Counted from the first letter of the stretch, positions 1-10,764 are shown. The stretch: 64,000 bases of DNA from JBGTSJ01 sp041940305 (GCA_041940305.1 JBGTSJ010000009.1:160747-224746), one strand, 5' to 3'. Notes: generated from the sequence alone by a model not told the origin. Numbers and translations are program-made.

Positions 1-165
1 ACAGGAGGGAACAGAGGAAACGGAGAAAGAGGGAAGGATTGAGTTCGGGCATTCCATAGCATGCGCTTCACTGTTTGTCATTGTTCGCTCTGTTGCCTCC
101 TGTTCGCCCCTTTCTTCTGGTACGATCCCGCCACCCAGGGACGCACTGAGGCGTCCGTGAGCGGT
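1..165. other. Upstream region of pyrB with polypurine repeat
   Basis: No gene is supported here. The first 35 bases are a purine-rich tract (ACAGGAGGGAACAGAGG followed by AAACGGAGAAAGAGGG) that recurs near 55370 and 58396 and, inverted, near 58549 and 62761. A shorter inverted piece (CCTCCTGTTCGCCCC) lies near 104. The pyrB promoter should be in this stretch, but no convincing -35/-10 pair was seen. Confidence 0.5.
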
Positions 166-179
166 TGCCAGCACAACTG

Positions 180-1154
180 ATGTCTCCCGGATCGACGACC
201 AGCGCCGAATCCGCGCCCGCCTGGACGCGGAACGATCTCCTCGGACTGCAGCAGCTTTCGTCCGACGAGATCACCGCTATTCTCGATCACGCTGAGGACT
301 TCAAGCATCTCGCCGCGGCCGGCGAACGCAAGCTCAATACTCTCTCCGGCGTCGTCGTCGGCAACCTGTTCTTTGAGCCTTCGACGCGGACCCGCACGTC
401 GTTCAGCATCGCAGCCAAGCGGCTGGGGGCGGATACCGTCGACTTCACCGCCTCCGGCAGCAGCCTCTCTAAGGGAGAGACATTCGTCGATACGGCCCTC
501 ACGATCGAGGCGATGGGCGTCACCATGATGGTCGTCCGGCACAGTTCGTCCGGCGCACCCGAACTGTTGTCGCGGCGGCTGAAGTCCAGCGTCCTCAATG
601 CCGGCGACGGCACGCACGAGCATCCGACGCAGGGCCTGCTCGACATCTTTACCATCCGCGAACGCCGCGGCTCCCTGGCCGGGCTGACGGTCGCGCTGGT
701 TGGCGACATCCTGCACAGCCGGGTGGCGCGATCGAACATCTGGGGGCTGACGAAGCTCGGCGCCAAAGTGATCGTCTGCGGGCCGGCGACGCTCATTCCG
801 CCGCAGATCGCGAAGCTGGGCGTTGGAGTTTCGCACTCGCTCGATGACATCCTCGGCGAAGTCGACTGCATCAACCTGCTGCGCGTGCAGTTTGAACGTC
901 AGCGCGGCGCGTTCTTCCCGTCGATCAGCGAGTACGCCCACGTCTACGGCATGAACCGCGACCGACTGCGGAGGGCCCGCAAGGACGTGCTGATTCTCGC
1001 CCCGGGTCCGATCAACCGCGGCGTCGAGATCACCGCCGACGTCGCCGACGGCGCGCACTCGGTCATCCTCGACCAGGTCACCAACGGCCTCGCCATCCGC
1101 ATGGCCTGTCTCAGCCTGCTGCACGGGGCGCGACAGCGGGGGGCCGCGCGATGA
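180..1154 (+). CDS. pyrB: Aspartate carbamoyltransferase catalytic chain
   Basis: Cytosolic ATCase: joins carbamoyl phosphate and aspartate in the second step of pyrimidine synthesis. The carbamoyl-phosphate loop FFEPSTRTRTSF is near residue 65 and the HPTQGLLD motif follows the middle, both family hallmarks. The length of about 324 residues is normal for a catalytic chain. I chose ATG at 180; an in-frame TTG lies 15 bases upstream. There is no clear Shine-Dalgarno sequence, as is common in planctomycetes. The stop overlaps the ATG of the next small gene (ATGA), and that gene overlaps pyrC in the same way, so the three are likely translated as a coupled unit. No pyrI regulatory chain is seen nearby, which fits a PyrB/PyrC-prime type holoenzyme. 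Confidence 0.95.
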   Translation: MSPGSTTSAESAPAWTRNDLLGLQQLSSDEITAILDHAEDFKHLAAAGERKLNTLSGVVVGNLFFEPSTRTRTSFSIAAKRLGADTVDFTASGSSLSKGETFVDTALTIEAMGVTMMVVRHSSSGAPELLSRRLKSSVLNAGDGTHEHPTQGLLDIFTIRERRGSLAGLTVALVGDILHSRVARSNIWGLTKLGAKVIVCGPATLIPPQIAKLGVGVSHSLDDILGEVDCINLLRVQFERQRGAFFPSISEYAHVYGMNRDRLRRARKDVLILAPGPINRGVEITADVADGAHSVILDQVTNGLAIRMACLSLLHGARQRGAAR

Positions 1155-1411
1155 GCATCTGCAACGAAGAGAGAGTCATGCGAGTGGCCCTCATTGTTGC
1201 CGCGGTCTGTCTGCCGATTTCGACTCCACTGGAGTGGTTCAGTGACGGCCGATTTGAGTGGCTACATCTGACGATCTTATCGATCTTTTACTGTGCGACA
1301 CTCGTTTATGGGATTCTGTGGTTTCGCCGGCTGACCGCTCCTCGGACTCCGCGCGTCATCGATAGCCGTCGCACATCAAACGACCAACCGCAGCGGGAGG
1401 CCGCGCGATGA
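1151..1411 (+). CDS. Small membrane protein coupled between pyrB and pyrC
   Basis: An 86-residue protein not recognised as a named family. It has two likely membrane segments (about residues 10-25 and 38-57) and a basic, polar C-terminal tail. Its start overlaps the pyrB stop and its stop overlaps the pyrC start, both as ATGA. The 16 bases GGCCGCGCGATGAGCA occur exactly at both junctions (1142-1157 and 1399-1414), so the gene sits between short direct repeats. It may be an inserted passenger or a membrane partner of the pyrimidine enzymes; neither is shown by the sequence. Confidence 0.7.
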   Translation: MSICNEERVMRVALIVAAVCLPISTPLEWFSDGRFEWLHLTILSIFYCATLVYGILWFRRLTAPRTPRVIDSRRTSNDQPQREAAR

Positions 1412-2685
1412 GCAGCATCCTCATCCGGGGCGGCCGTATCATCGACCCCGCCCGCAATCACGACGCCGTCGGCGACCTGTGGCTGGTGGACGGCCTCGTC
1501 GCCGAGCGTCCCGCGCAGCAGGCCGACACGACGATCGCCGCCGCCGGACTCATCGTCTGTCCCGGGCTGATTGACGCCCGCGTCTCGCTTGGCGAACCCG
1601 GCTCGGAAGAGGACGAGACGATCGAGACGGGGACCGCCGCGGCGCTCGCCGGCGGGTTTACGACGATTGCCGCCATGCCCGGCGCGGATCAGGCCGTGGA
1701 TACCCGGGCCGCGGCCGAGTTCATCACGCTGCAGGGAGAACGGGCCCGGAATTGCCGCGTGTATCCACTGGGGTCGGTCACCAAGCGGCACGATGGTCAG
1801 GAGCTGTCGGAGATTGGACAGCTCGCCGACGGCGGCGCAGTCGCCTTCACCGAAGGCAAGCGGCCGCTGGCGAACTCCGAAGTGATGCGGCGGGCCCTGC
1901 AGTACGCCGGCATGTGGGACCGGGCGATCCTGCATCATCCCCAGGTGTCCGAACTGGTCGCCGGCGGCGTCATGCACGAGGGGGAGCATTCCATGGTCCT
2001 CGGCCTCCGCGGGATGCCGGCCGCGGCCGAGGAGATCATGGTCCGCCGCGACATCGCGCTCGCCGAACTCACCGGCGGCCGCATCCATCTGATGGCGGTC
2101 TCCTCCCGCAACAGCGTCGATGAGATCCGCCAGGCCAAGGCCCGCGGCGTGCGCGTCTCCGCCGACGTGACGCCGCATCACCTGCTGCTCACCGACGAAT
2201 CGCTCCGCTCGTACGACTCCAACTACAAGGTCGACCCCCCGCTCCGGACGCGCGAGCACATCGACGCCCTCATCGAAGGTCTGCGCGACGGCACGATCGA
2301 AGTCATCTGCTCCGACCATCAGCCGCGCGCGGATGAAAAGACCGACCGCGAACTCGACCAGGTCCCCTTCGGCATCGTAGGACTCGAATCCCTCGTGCCT
2401 CTCTGCATGGAGGCGCTGATCGAGCCGGGACATCTCGCCTGGCCGGAACTCATCCGGGCGCTCACGATCGGTCCCGCACGTCTGCTGAACCTCGACGCCG
2501 GAACGCTCACGCCCGGCTCGGCCGCCGACGTCACGCTCATCGACCCCGCCGCCGAGTGGACGATCGACGCCGGGCGTTTTCGGACGAAGAGCCGCAACAC
2601 GCCATTCCACGGCCATAAGGCGCGTGGCCGCGTCGTCGCCACGATCGTCGCCGGAGAAGTGAGGCATCGGCTCGCCGCAAAGTAG
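1408..2685 (+). CDS. pyrC: Dihydroorotase-like protein, probably non-catalytic (PyrC-prime)
   Basis: 425 residues with a full amidohydrolase/dihydroorotase fold, but the metal site is degraded. The usual HxH of strand 1 (D-x-H-x-H-L-R) reads DARVSLGEPG, with Arg58 and Ser60 in place of the two histidines. The later CHVST-type ligand reads MAVSS (Ala230), HCED reads HHPQ, and DHAPH reads DHQPR (Asp303 kept). This resembles the inactive PyrC-prime of Pseudomonas, which has VSLREPG at the same site and supports PyrB assembly without enzymatic activity. Co-translation with pyrB supports that role. A separate active dihydroorotase should exist elsewhere in the genome. The fold is certain; inactivity is inferred from missing ligands. 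Confidence 0.88.
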   Translation: MSSILIRGGRIIDPARNHDAVGDLWLVDGLVAERPAQQADTTIAAAGLIVCPGLIDARVSLGEPGSEEDETIETGTAAALAGGFTTIAAMPGADQAVDTRAAAEFITLQGERARNCRVYPLGSVTKRHDGQELSEIGQLADGGAVAFTEGKRPLANSEVMRRALQYAGMWDRAILHHPQVSELVAGGVMHEGEHSMVLGLRGMPAAAEEIMVRRDIALAELTGGRIHLMAVSSRNSVDEIRQAKARGVRVSADVTPHHLLLTDESLRSYDSNYKVDPPLRTREHIDALIEGLRDGTIEVICSDHQPRADEKTDRELDQVPFGIVGLESLVPLCMEALIEPGHLAWPELIRALTIGPARLLNLDAGTLTPGSAADVTLIDPAAEWTIDAGRFRTKSRNTPFHGHKARGRVVATIVAGEVRHRLAAK

Positions 2686-2711
2686 ACGAATCCGTCAGAA
2701 TGCGGGCCAAA

Positions 2712-2741
2712 AAACCCGGTTTCTGAAGAGAAACCGGGTTT
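2712..2741. terminator. Perfect 13-bp hairpin after pyrC
   Basis: AAACCCGGTTTCT, a GAAG loop, then AGAAACCGGGTTT form a perfect 13-bp stem between the convergent pyrC and DHODH genes. It could terminate transcription in both directions, though no long T run follows. Related hairpins with the same AAACCCGG core lie at 12013-12045 and 60673-60703, so it is also a dispersed repeat. Confidence 0.7.
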
Positions 2742-2792
2742 CTCGGAGGGCGACGTTCGGCCCTTGCTGTCACGGCAGGCTGGCGACTATAG

Positions 2793-3836
2793 CTACCTTA
2801 CGTCGCTCAATTTCTGGAGAATCCGGATGCCGACGCCCGGATCGACCATTGCGGCCGTGGCGATGTGGACTGACTCCGCACCCGCTTCCAGGTACTGCCG
2901 GACGTGATCCGCCGTGCTCGCGCCGCCGACGCCGATCAGCCGCAGCGGCAGCCCTTGGTCGGCGATGAGCCGCGCGAACAGCCGCGTCTGGGCGAGCGAT
3001 GCGTCGCGAGTCGCATCGCCGCAGATCCCCCGGCGCTGACCTTCGAACAGGAACACGCCGTCGGCGGTGCGGACCCGCGTGGCGACGCTGTTGGTCATCG
3101 CCAGTGCATCGGCGTACGGCGCCAGCGCATCCAGCAGTGCGGAGGCGTCGGCCTCGTTGCTCATATGACCGATCTTGGCGATGTAGGGCGTTGCTCGGCC
3201 GATGGCCGCACGCACCCGTTCAGCAACGACTCGGGCCGACTCGGGCTGCTGGTACAACTGCCCGTCACAGGTCGAGACATTAGGGCACGAGAAGTTCGTC
3301 TCGATACAGTCGGCCCCGCTCTCCACGGCCCACATCGCGCACCGCGCGTAGTCATCGGCCAGATCGTCGATCGTCCAATCCGGCTGCACCGTGCCGACAA
3401 CGGACACCGACAGCAGTTTCCCCTCCGGCAACTCCCGCCGCGTCCACTCGATATCCCGCCGCCACACATCGGGAGACATCGACGGCATCCCGAACGACAC
3501 CGCCCAACTGCCGCGCATCGCGTCGGCCGCCGGAGCGAAGTCCTCGCCGCCGTCCATCCGCCCGACATCCACCGGCACCAGATTCGGCAGCGGATAACAC
3601 TCCCGCTCCACGCTCCGCACCGTCTTGTACGTCAGTACGTCGAACCCGAGGGACGCGTAGTATAACACCCACTTCCCGTTCAGCAGCGGCCCCGCGGGAA
3701 TCCCAAGCGGCGACGCAACAGGCAGGCCGCAGAACGAGTAGCCGCCAACGGAATGCTCAACGACATATGACACCGGCTCAGGCGCGTGGTCGTAGTTCCA
3801 GCGGTAGGACTGGTCTGACTCGTAGCGTGGGAGCAT
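2793..3836 (-). CDS. Dihydroorotate dehydrogenase family protein
   Basis: 347 residues, FMN-binding TIM-barrel of the DHODH/dihydropyrimidine dehydrogenase group. The motif NFSCPNVST carries the Cys that acts as base in class 1 (cytosolic) enzymes; class 2 enzymes have Ser there. A glycine-rich phosphate-binding segment (LIGVGGAST) and a final GAESVHIATA block complete the FMN site. There is no N-terminal membrane helix. It faces pyrC convergently, so the pyrimidine genes cluster here but are not one operon. Oxidation of dihydroorotate is likely, but a related dehydrogenase role cannot be ruled out from sequence alone. Confidence 0.82.
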   Translation of the reverse strand: MLPRYESDQSYRWNYDHAPEPVSYVVEHSVGGYSFCGLPVASPLGIPAGPLLNGKWVLYYASLGFDVLTYKTVRSVERECYPLPNLVPVDVGRMDGGEDFAPAADAMRGSWAVSFGMPSMSPDVWRRDIEWTRRELPEGKLLSVSVVGTVQPDWTIDDLADDYARCAMWAVESGADCIETNFSCPNVSTCDGQLYQQPESARVVAERVRAAIGRATPYIAKIGHMSNEADASALLDALAPYADALAMTNSVATRVRTADGVFLFEGQRRGICGDATRDASLAQTRLFARLIADQGLPLRLIGVGGASTADHVRQYLEAGAESVHIATAAMVDPGVGIRILQKLSDVR

Positions 3837-3890
3837 GTTGAATTCAGATCGCCATCGTTGAGCCAGCGGCGAAAGCGAGTGCGCATTTCC

Positions 3891-4598
3891 TCAGTCGATG
3901 AACTCTTTCAGCCGGATGTTCCGCCACCTCACCTGCAGCGGCGTTTCCGGCGCCTCGCCGCCGATGCCGTGGACCTGGAGCGCGATGAAGCCGCTGGGGG
4001 TCATGTTGTCGTGGAGGTCGGCGGCGGGGACTCCGTTGATCCAGGTCTGGATGTGGTCTCCCTGGCAGACGATGCGGTAGTGGTTCCAGTCGTTCTGCTG
4101 AAACGCCTGGCGGGCTGGTTCGTTGTTCTTGAGGTCGTTGAGCCAGCCGCGGCGGCCTTCGTCGTAGATGCCGCCGCTCCACGCGCGGTCGCTGGGATCG
4201 ATCTCGACCTGGTAGCCGTGCACGCGGCCGGCCCCCACGTTGATCTCCTTCACGCCGCCGTCGCCGTTGGGCGCGGGGAGAATGGTGTCGGCCGAGTAGG
4301 CGTTGCTGCGGATCTGGACGCCAGAGTTGAGATCGGGCGCCACGAGAAACTCCAGTTCCAGCTCGAAGTCCCGGTAGTGCCGCTTCGTACAGAGAAAGCT
4401 GTTGGGGGTCCCTGGGACGGCCGTCCCGACGATCGCGCCCTCTTCAATCGTGTATTCGGCCTTCCCTCCCTGCTGCACCCAGTTGTTGAGGTTCTCGCCG
4501 TTGAACAGGGTCGTCCACCCGTCTTCAGCGAAACCCGGCAGGGAGATTGACAGGAGGATGCCGATTGGGGCGAGAACTCGACTGAGTGATTGAGGCAT
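3891..4598 (-). CDS. Secreted DUF1080 (3-keto-disaccharide hydrolase-like) protein
   Basis: About 235 residues from ATG at 4598, which gives a clear signal peptide (hydrophobic VLAPIGILLSISLPGFA). The mature part begins WTTLFNGENLNNW, the typical DUF1080 opening, followed by a concanavalin-like beta-sandwich and an RWRNIRLKEF ending. This family is expanded in planctomycetes and is assigned to hydrolysis of 3-keto-glycosides or carbohydrate binding; the substrate here is unknown. The longer frame to 4670 adds an unlikely leader. Its start is close to the end of the upstream symporter gene, so the two may be co-transcribed. Confidence 0.88.
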   Translation of the reverse strand: MPQSLSRVLAPIGILLSISLPGFAEDGWTTLFNGENLNNWVQQGGKAEYTIEEGAIVGTAVPGTPNSFLCTKRHYRDFELELEFLVAPDLNSGVQIRSNAYSADTILPAPNGDGGVKEINVGAGRVHGYQVEIDPSDRAWSGGIYDEGRRGWLNDLKNNEPARQAFQQNDWNHYRIVCQGDHIQTWINGVPAADLHDNMTPSGFIALQVHGIGGEAPETPLQVRWRNIRLKEFID

Positions 4599-4666
4599 GC
4601 TGTGTTCCTGAGTCGCATCGAGTACGGGACTGTTGCCGCCGAACGTACGGCCAAACCCGTGGCCGT

Positions 4667-6400
<1,734 letters not shown>

Positions 6401-6472
6401 GGAATTGGATGTCGGTCGTCGGTGAGCGGTTGTCGGAGGTCGTCGGTCGGTAACTCAGCGGCCCGGTTTAAC

Positions 6473-6489
6473 CGCGGCTGAAAGCCGCG
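6473..6489. repeat. Short hairpin between DUF485 and symporter genes
   Basis: CGCGGCT, a GAA loop and AGCCGCG form a 7-bp stem in the 133-base gap between the two transporter genes. There is no T run, so it is more likely an RNA processing or attenuation structure than a strong terminator. Confidence 0.35.
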
Positions 6490-6533
6490 CGGCACGGTCC
6501 ATTTTGCTGAACGCGGCGCGGCGGGCGTCGGAG

Positions 6534-6797
6534 TCACCGCGTGCGGCACAGCCAGCCGTACAGCAGGGCGAGGACAAACGCGGCGATGATCAGCAGGAAG
6601 CCGTACAGAACAGCGAGATTGACGCCGAGGAAGGGCGTGCGGTCCATCTGTTCCGGGGCGAACGTGTTGAGGAACACAAAGCCCCCGTACAGCAGCAGAT
6701 AAACCGAGAAGAGGACGAGGCCGATCCGGGAGCGGCGGGCGCTCCCGGCGTCATCGGCGGCGTTGGTGATGTTGGGACCGTGGTCGAGTCCGGGCAT
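6534..6797 (-). CDS. DUF485-like small membrane protein, partner of the symporter
   Basis: 87 residues with two membrane segments (about 26-46 and 60-82) joined by a short polar loop, the DUF485/YjcH topology. Genes of this family sit immediately before ActP-like symporters in many genomes, and this one has the same order and strand. It probably forms a small accessory subunit. Similarity to the family is by topology and context rather than a long motif. Confidence 0.7.
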   Translation of the reverse strand: MPGLDHGPNITNAADDAGSARRSRIGLVLFSVYLLLYGGFVFLNTFAPEQMDRTPFLGVNLAVLYGFLLIIAAFVLALLYGWLCRTR

Positions 6798-6878
6798 GCG
6801 GAGATCCTGCGAAAAACCGGCTGCAAGAGAGAGCAGCCAGTCTAACGGGACAGTCGATGCGCATCACCCCTGCCGCAA

Positions 6879-8930
6879 TCAGTGTACCCGCATCCCCGGC
6901 TGTGCGCCGTCGTCGGGATTGAGCAGAAAGATCTCCTTCCCTCCGGGGCCGCAGGCGAGGACCATTCCTTCGCTGACGCCGAATCGCATCTTGCGGGGGG
7001 CGAGATTCGCGCAGCACACCACGAGCCGTCCCACCAGCTGCTCGGGCTGGTAGCAGCTCTTGATGCCGGCGAACACGTTGCGGCGGACGTCCCCGCCGAG
7101 CGAGAGCGTCAGCTGCAGGAGCTTGTCGGCTCCTTCCACGTGCTTCGCCTCCAGCACGCGAGCGACGCGCATGTCGACCTTGGTGAAGTCGTCGATCGTG
7201 CAGTGCTCGGCGGTCAACGGCTCCTTCTCAAGAGCCTCCGGGCCGTCGTTGCAGAAGGTCGAGGGTTGAGGGTTGAGGGTCGGGGGAGCCTGAGGCTGCG
7301 CCTTGGAGTCTTCGATCATCGCTTCCACTTTCTTGGGGTCCACTCGCTTCAGCATGTGCTGGTATTCGTTGACCGTGGCGCCTGTGAGCGGACCGGCGGC
7401 GTCCTCCCACGACTGGATCGGGGCGTTGAGCAGCTCGCCTGTCTGCTGCGCGAGACGGGGCAGCACCGGCGCGAGATACACTGCCAGCTGCCGGAAGAGG
7501 TTCAGCCCCACCGTGCACACGTCGCGCAGCTCGTCCGCGCGCTCGGCGTCCTTCGCCAGCTTCCAGGGCTCCTTCGCCTCGATGTACTGGTTGGCCGTGT
7601 CCGCGAGCACCATGACGTCCCGCATCGCCGAGTTGAAATCGCACTCCTCGTAGTAACCCGCGATGCGCTCGCCGGCTTCGGCCGCTTCCCGGAACAGCCC
7701 GCCGTCCTGCGGGTAGGTCGCCGACAGCGGCTTCCCCGCGATGAACTTCGCGCAGCGGCTGGCGATGTTCACCACCTTGCCTACCAGGTCGGAGTCGATC
7801 TTCGCCTTGAACTCGCTGAGGTTCAGGTCGAGATCGTCCAGCCGCGGGCCGAGCTTGGACGCATAGAAGTAACGCAGGTAGGACGGATCGAGATGCGCGG
7901 CGTACGTGGACGCCATCACAAACGTCCCCTTCGACTTCGACATCTTCTCGCCGTCGACGGTCAGAAAGCCGTGGATGTGCACTTTGGTCGGCAGGCTGAA
8001 CCCCGACGTCTTGAGCATGCCGGGCCAGAACAGCGTGTGGAAATACGTGATGTCCTTGCCGATGAAATGGTGGATCTCGGTGTCCTCCGACTTCCACCAG
8101 TCAGCCAGCTGTTCGCCGTTCCGGTCGCACCACTGCTGCGTGGAGGCCACGTAACCGATGGGAGCATCGAACCAGACGTACCAGAAGTTGCCGGGAGAGT
8201 CGGGAATCTCGAACCCGAAATACGGGCCGGGCCGGGAAATGTCCCAGTCCCGCAGCGGCTCGTGCAGGAAGTGCCCCTTCAGGTAATTCGTCACCTCCGG
8301 CTGCAGGTGCTCGCCCGACTGCGTCCACGTATCGAGGAAGCCGTGCAGCTGCTCCAGTTCGATGAACAGATGCCGCGCCGAGCGCACCTCGGGCGTGGCG
8401 CCGCTGAGCGTGCTGCGGGGATTCGTGAGATCGGTCGGCCGGTACTGAGCGCCGCATTTCGAGCAGTTGTCCCCAGGCTGGTCTTCGCTTCCGCAACGCG
8501 GACATGTGCCGCGCACGAACCGGTCGGCCAGAAACGTCTGCTCCTGAGGATCGTAGAGTTGCTCGACGTCCTCCTCCTTGACCAGTCCCGCGCTGCGGAT
8601 CGCCTGCCAGAACTCGCCGCACAGTTTGCGGTTCTCATCGCTGTGCGTGCTGCCGTAGTTGTCGAACTCGACGTCGAACGCGGCGAAGTCGCGGAGATGG
8701 GCCTCGCGCATGTCGGCGATGACGGCCTCTTCGCTCCGCCCCTCCTGCCGGGCGCGGATCATGATGGCCGTGCCGTGCGTGTCGTCGGCACAGATATACA
8801 AGCAACGATGTCCCCGCAGCTTCTGGAACCGAACCCAGATGTCGGTCTGGATGTACTCAACCAGATGGCCCAGATGGACATGGCCATTGGCGTACGGGAG
8901 GGCGGCAGTGACGAGAATCCGGCGAGGCAT
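6879..8930 (-). CDS. metG: Methionyl-tRNA synthetase
   Basis: 683 residues from ATG at 8930, where the sequence opens RRILVTAALPYANG; the upstream frame to 9041 adds an implausible leader. Class I signatures are present: HVHLGH (HIGH box, about residue 17) and KMSKSKG. The zinc knuckle CPRCG...CSKCG is of the two-cysteine-pair type. After the anticodon-binding helical domain comes a variable Pro/Gln linker and a C-terminal Trbp111-like tRNA-binding (OB-fold) domain starting DDFTKVDMRVARV, so this is the long, dimer-forming version. It charges tRNA-Met in the cytosol. The gene appears to stand alone. Confidence 0.96.
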   Translation of the reverse strand: MPRRILVTAALPYANGHVHLGHLVEYIQTDIWVRFQKLRGHRCLYICADDTHGTAIMIRARQEGRSEEAVIADMREAHLRDFAAFDVEFDNYGSTHSDENRKLCGEFWQAIRSAGLVKEEDVEQLYDPQEQTFLADRFVRGTCPRCGSEDQPGDNCSKCGAQYRPTDLTNPRSTLSGATPEVRSARHLFIELEQLHGFLDTWTQSGEHLQPEVTNYLKGHFLHEPLRDWDISRPGPYFGFEIPDSPGNFWYVWFDAPIGYVASTQQWCDRNGEQLADWWKSEDTEIHHFIGKDITYFHTLFWPGMLKTSGFSLPTKVHIHGFLTVDGEKMSKSKGTFVMASTYAAHLDPSYLRYFYASKLGPRLDDLDLNLSEFKAKIDSDLVGKVVNIASRCAKFIAGKPLSATYPQDGGLFREAAEAGERIAGYYEECDFNSAMRDVMVLADTANQYIEAKEPWKLAKDAERADELRDVCTVGLNLFRQLAVYLAPVLPRLAQQTGELLNAPIQSWEDAAGPLTGATVNEYQHMLKRVDPKKVEAMIEDSKAQPQAPPTLNPQPSTFCNDGPEALEKEPLTAEHCTIDDFTKVDMRVARVLEAKHVEGADKLLQLTLSLGGDVRRNVFAGIKSCYQPEQLVGRLVVCCANLAPRKMRFGVSEGMVLACGPGGKEIFLLNPDDGAQPGMRVH

Positions 8931-9079
8931 GCGGTGCAGGAAGCTGGCTTGGCGAAGGAATGCGCAGAGCGGGGCGCATTCTAGGAGGGGAGTCCGGTGA
9001 TCGAAAGCGGGACAATGTGCCCCACGAGTGTCCGGGGGCAACCCCGCCTCCCGCCAGACACGTCGTCTCTAACCCCGGT

Positions 9080-9490
9080 TCACCGCCGCCGCACCGACTT
9101 CCGCCGCGAGACATTCGACGGCACCCAGTTCCGGTCGCCGTCCTTCAACTCCCGAATCTCGTCGGCAGTCGGCGGCAAATTCGTCCCGAACCGCTGCGGA
9201 CCCGACTTGATCAACTGCGGGTCGTAATCCACCGACTGCTCCTTCGTGCGGCGCGACAGCCAGCCGAAACTGTCGCGCAGTCCCGAGTTCGGCCGGTCGC
9301 GCAGCAGCCATACCAGAACGAACAGGAACAGCAGCCCTCCCCCGCCCGCGATCCACACAATGGCCGGCTGGTCCGGATTGGACAGCATGCCGACAAACAG
9401 CGCCCCGAACAGGGCGACGGTGAGCACCACCGTCGAGGCGAACAGGCCACCGGAGTTCCGGTCCGAGCGAAACTTGAAACTGCCACTCAT
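9080..9490 (-). CDS. Two-TM membrane protein of unknown function
   Basis: 136 residues from ATG at 9490; a start 18 bases upstream is also possible. There is a short basic N-terminus, two adjacent membrane helices (about 16-36 and 43-63), then a cytosolic tail rich in charged residues with an RFGTNLPP segment and a very basic end (SRRKSVRRR). No family recognised. It lies between metG and the lactonase gene on the same strand, with no obvious functional link. Confidence 0.6.
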   Translation of the reverse strand: MSGSFKFRSDRNSGGLFASTVVLTVALFGALFVGMLSNPDQPAIVWIAGGGGLLFLFVLVWLLRDRPNSGLRDSFGWLSRRTKEQSVDYDPQLIKSGPQRFGTNLPPTADEIRELKDGDRNWVPSNVSRRKSVRRR

Positions 9491-9564
9491 CGCCGGTTGC
9501 CTCCGCATCCTGATACGAGCGTCCGACGAGCGGCGGAGTCACCCCGCCGTTCGCATGAGTCTGG

Positions 9565-10749
9565 TCAGTCTGTAACAGGCAGCATCCGGATGCAGACCGG
9601 CGCGCCCACCTCCAGCACCGTCCCCGTCGCCGCCAGTTCCCCGCTCTCCTGATCAATTTCGAACAGCACGATTGTGTCCGATCCCTGATTCTCGGCGAAC
9701 AGCCAGCGGCCGCTGGGATCGATGTAAAAGTTCCGCGGTGTCTTGCCTTCCGTCGACTGATGGCCGACCGCCGTCAGCTTGCCTGACTCCTCGTCAATGC
9801 GGAAGATCGCAATCGAATCATGACCTCGATTGGAGCCGTACAAAAACTTTCCGCTGGGATGGACGAGCACTTCGGCGGTGCTGTCTCCGTCTTCCACATC
9901 GCGGGGCAGCGTCGTGATGATCTGGATGGGGTTCAACCGTCCCTGGTCCGCATCATACTCGAAAGCAGTCACTGTCAGGAGCATTTCGTTGATCACGTAG
10001 GCGAACTTGCCGGACGGATGAAACGCGAAGTGCCGCGGCCCGCTCCCCGGCTCGACTTCCGCCGCCGGAGGATCGTTCAGCGCCAGCTCCCCCGTCTGCT
10101 CGTCAAAGCGGTACACGAACACCTTGTCCAGCCCCAGATCGGCCGCCATCGCGAAGCGGTTGGCCGCATCGAGGTTGATCGAGTGTGCGTGCGGCGCCTG
10201 CTGACGCTGCGGATTCACGCTGGACCCCGTGTGTTGAATGAAGCTCACGGCCTCACCGACGCGGCCGTCGTCGCCGATCGGCAGGCTGGCCACGCTCCCG
10301 CCGCCATAGTTTGCCACCAGCACGTAGCTTCCCGTTGCGTCCACGACCAGGTGGCACGGCCCCGCTCCGATCGTCGAAGACTGATTCAGCAACTCCAGCT
10401 TGCCGCTGCGGCGGTCGATCCGGAAGGCCGCCACCGCGCCCCCTTTCCGCCCGTCACTGTCCGCCACCTCATTCACGGCGTAGAGCAACTCGCCGTTCGG
10501 ATGCAGCGCCAGGAACGAAGGATTGGTCACCTCGGCCGCCAGCTGCACTTCTCCGCACTCACCCGTTTCGGCGTTGAATCGGAATGAGTAGATACCCTCG
10601 CTCGTCGCTCCGGTGTATGTGCCGACGAAGACCAGATAGTCGGTGGCGGCATCATCCGCCCGGACGCCGCTCAAGCCGCCGGCGGCCAGCAGCGCCATCA
10701 ACGGCACGGCGCCGGCCGCCACGAGTCGCAGAGAGTGTTGACCAGCCAT
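9565..10749 (-). CDS. Secreted lactonase, 6-phosphogluconolactonase (YbhE) beta-propeller family
   Basis: 394 residues from ATG at 10749 (or 399 from 10764). A signal peptide is visible (AAGAVPLMALLAAGGLSGV) and is followed by YLVFVGTYTGATSEGIY, the typical opening of the seven-bladed lactonase propeller. Blade repeats such as HPSGKFAYVINE and HPSGKFLYGSNRG recur, and the end DPSGRWLFAENQGSDTI is characteristic. Cytosolic members act in the pentose phosphate route; the signal peptide suggests this one acts outside the cytoplasm on sugar lactones, a common planctomycete variant. Confidence 0.85.
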   Translation of the reverse strand: MAGQHSLRLVAAGAVPLMALLAAGGLSGVRADDAATDYLVFVGTYTGATSEGIYSFRFNAETGECGEVQLAAEVTNPSFLALHPNGELLYAVNEVADSDGRKGGAVAAFRIDRRSGKLELLNQSSTIGAGPCHLVVDATGSYVLVANYGGGSVASLPIGDDGRVGEAVSFIQHTGSSVNPQRQQAPHAHSINLDAANRFAMAADLGLDKVFVYRFDEQTGELALNDPPAAEVEPGSGPRHFAFHPSGKFAYVINEMLLTVTAFEYDADQGRLNPIQIITTLPRDVEDGDSTAEVLVHPSGKFLYGSNRGHDSIAIFRIDEESGKLTAVGHQSTEGKTPRNFYIDPSGRWLFAENQGSDTIVLFEIDQESGELAATGTVLEVGAPVCIRMLPVTD

Positions 10750-10764
10750 CGTTCGGCACGCCAT

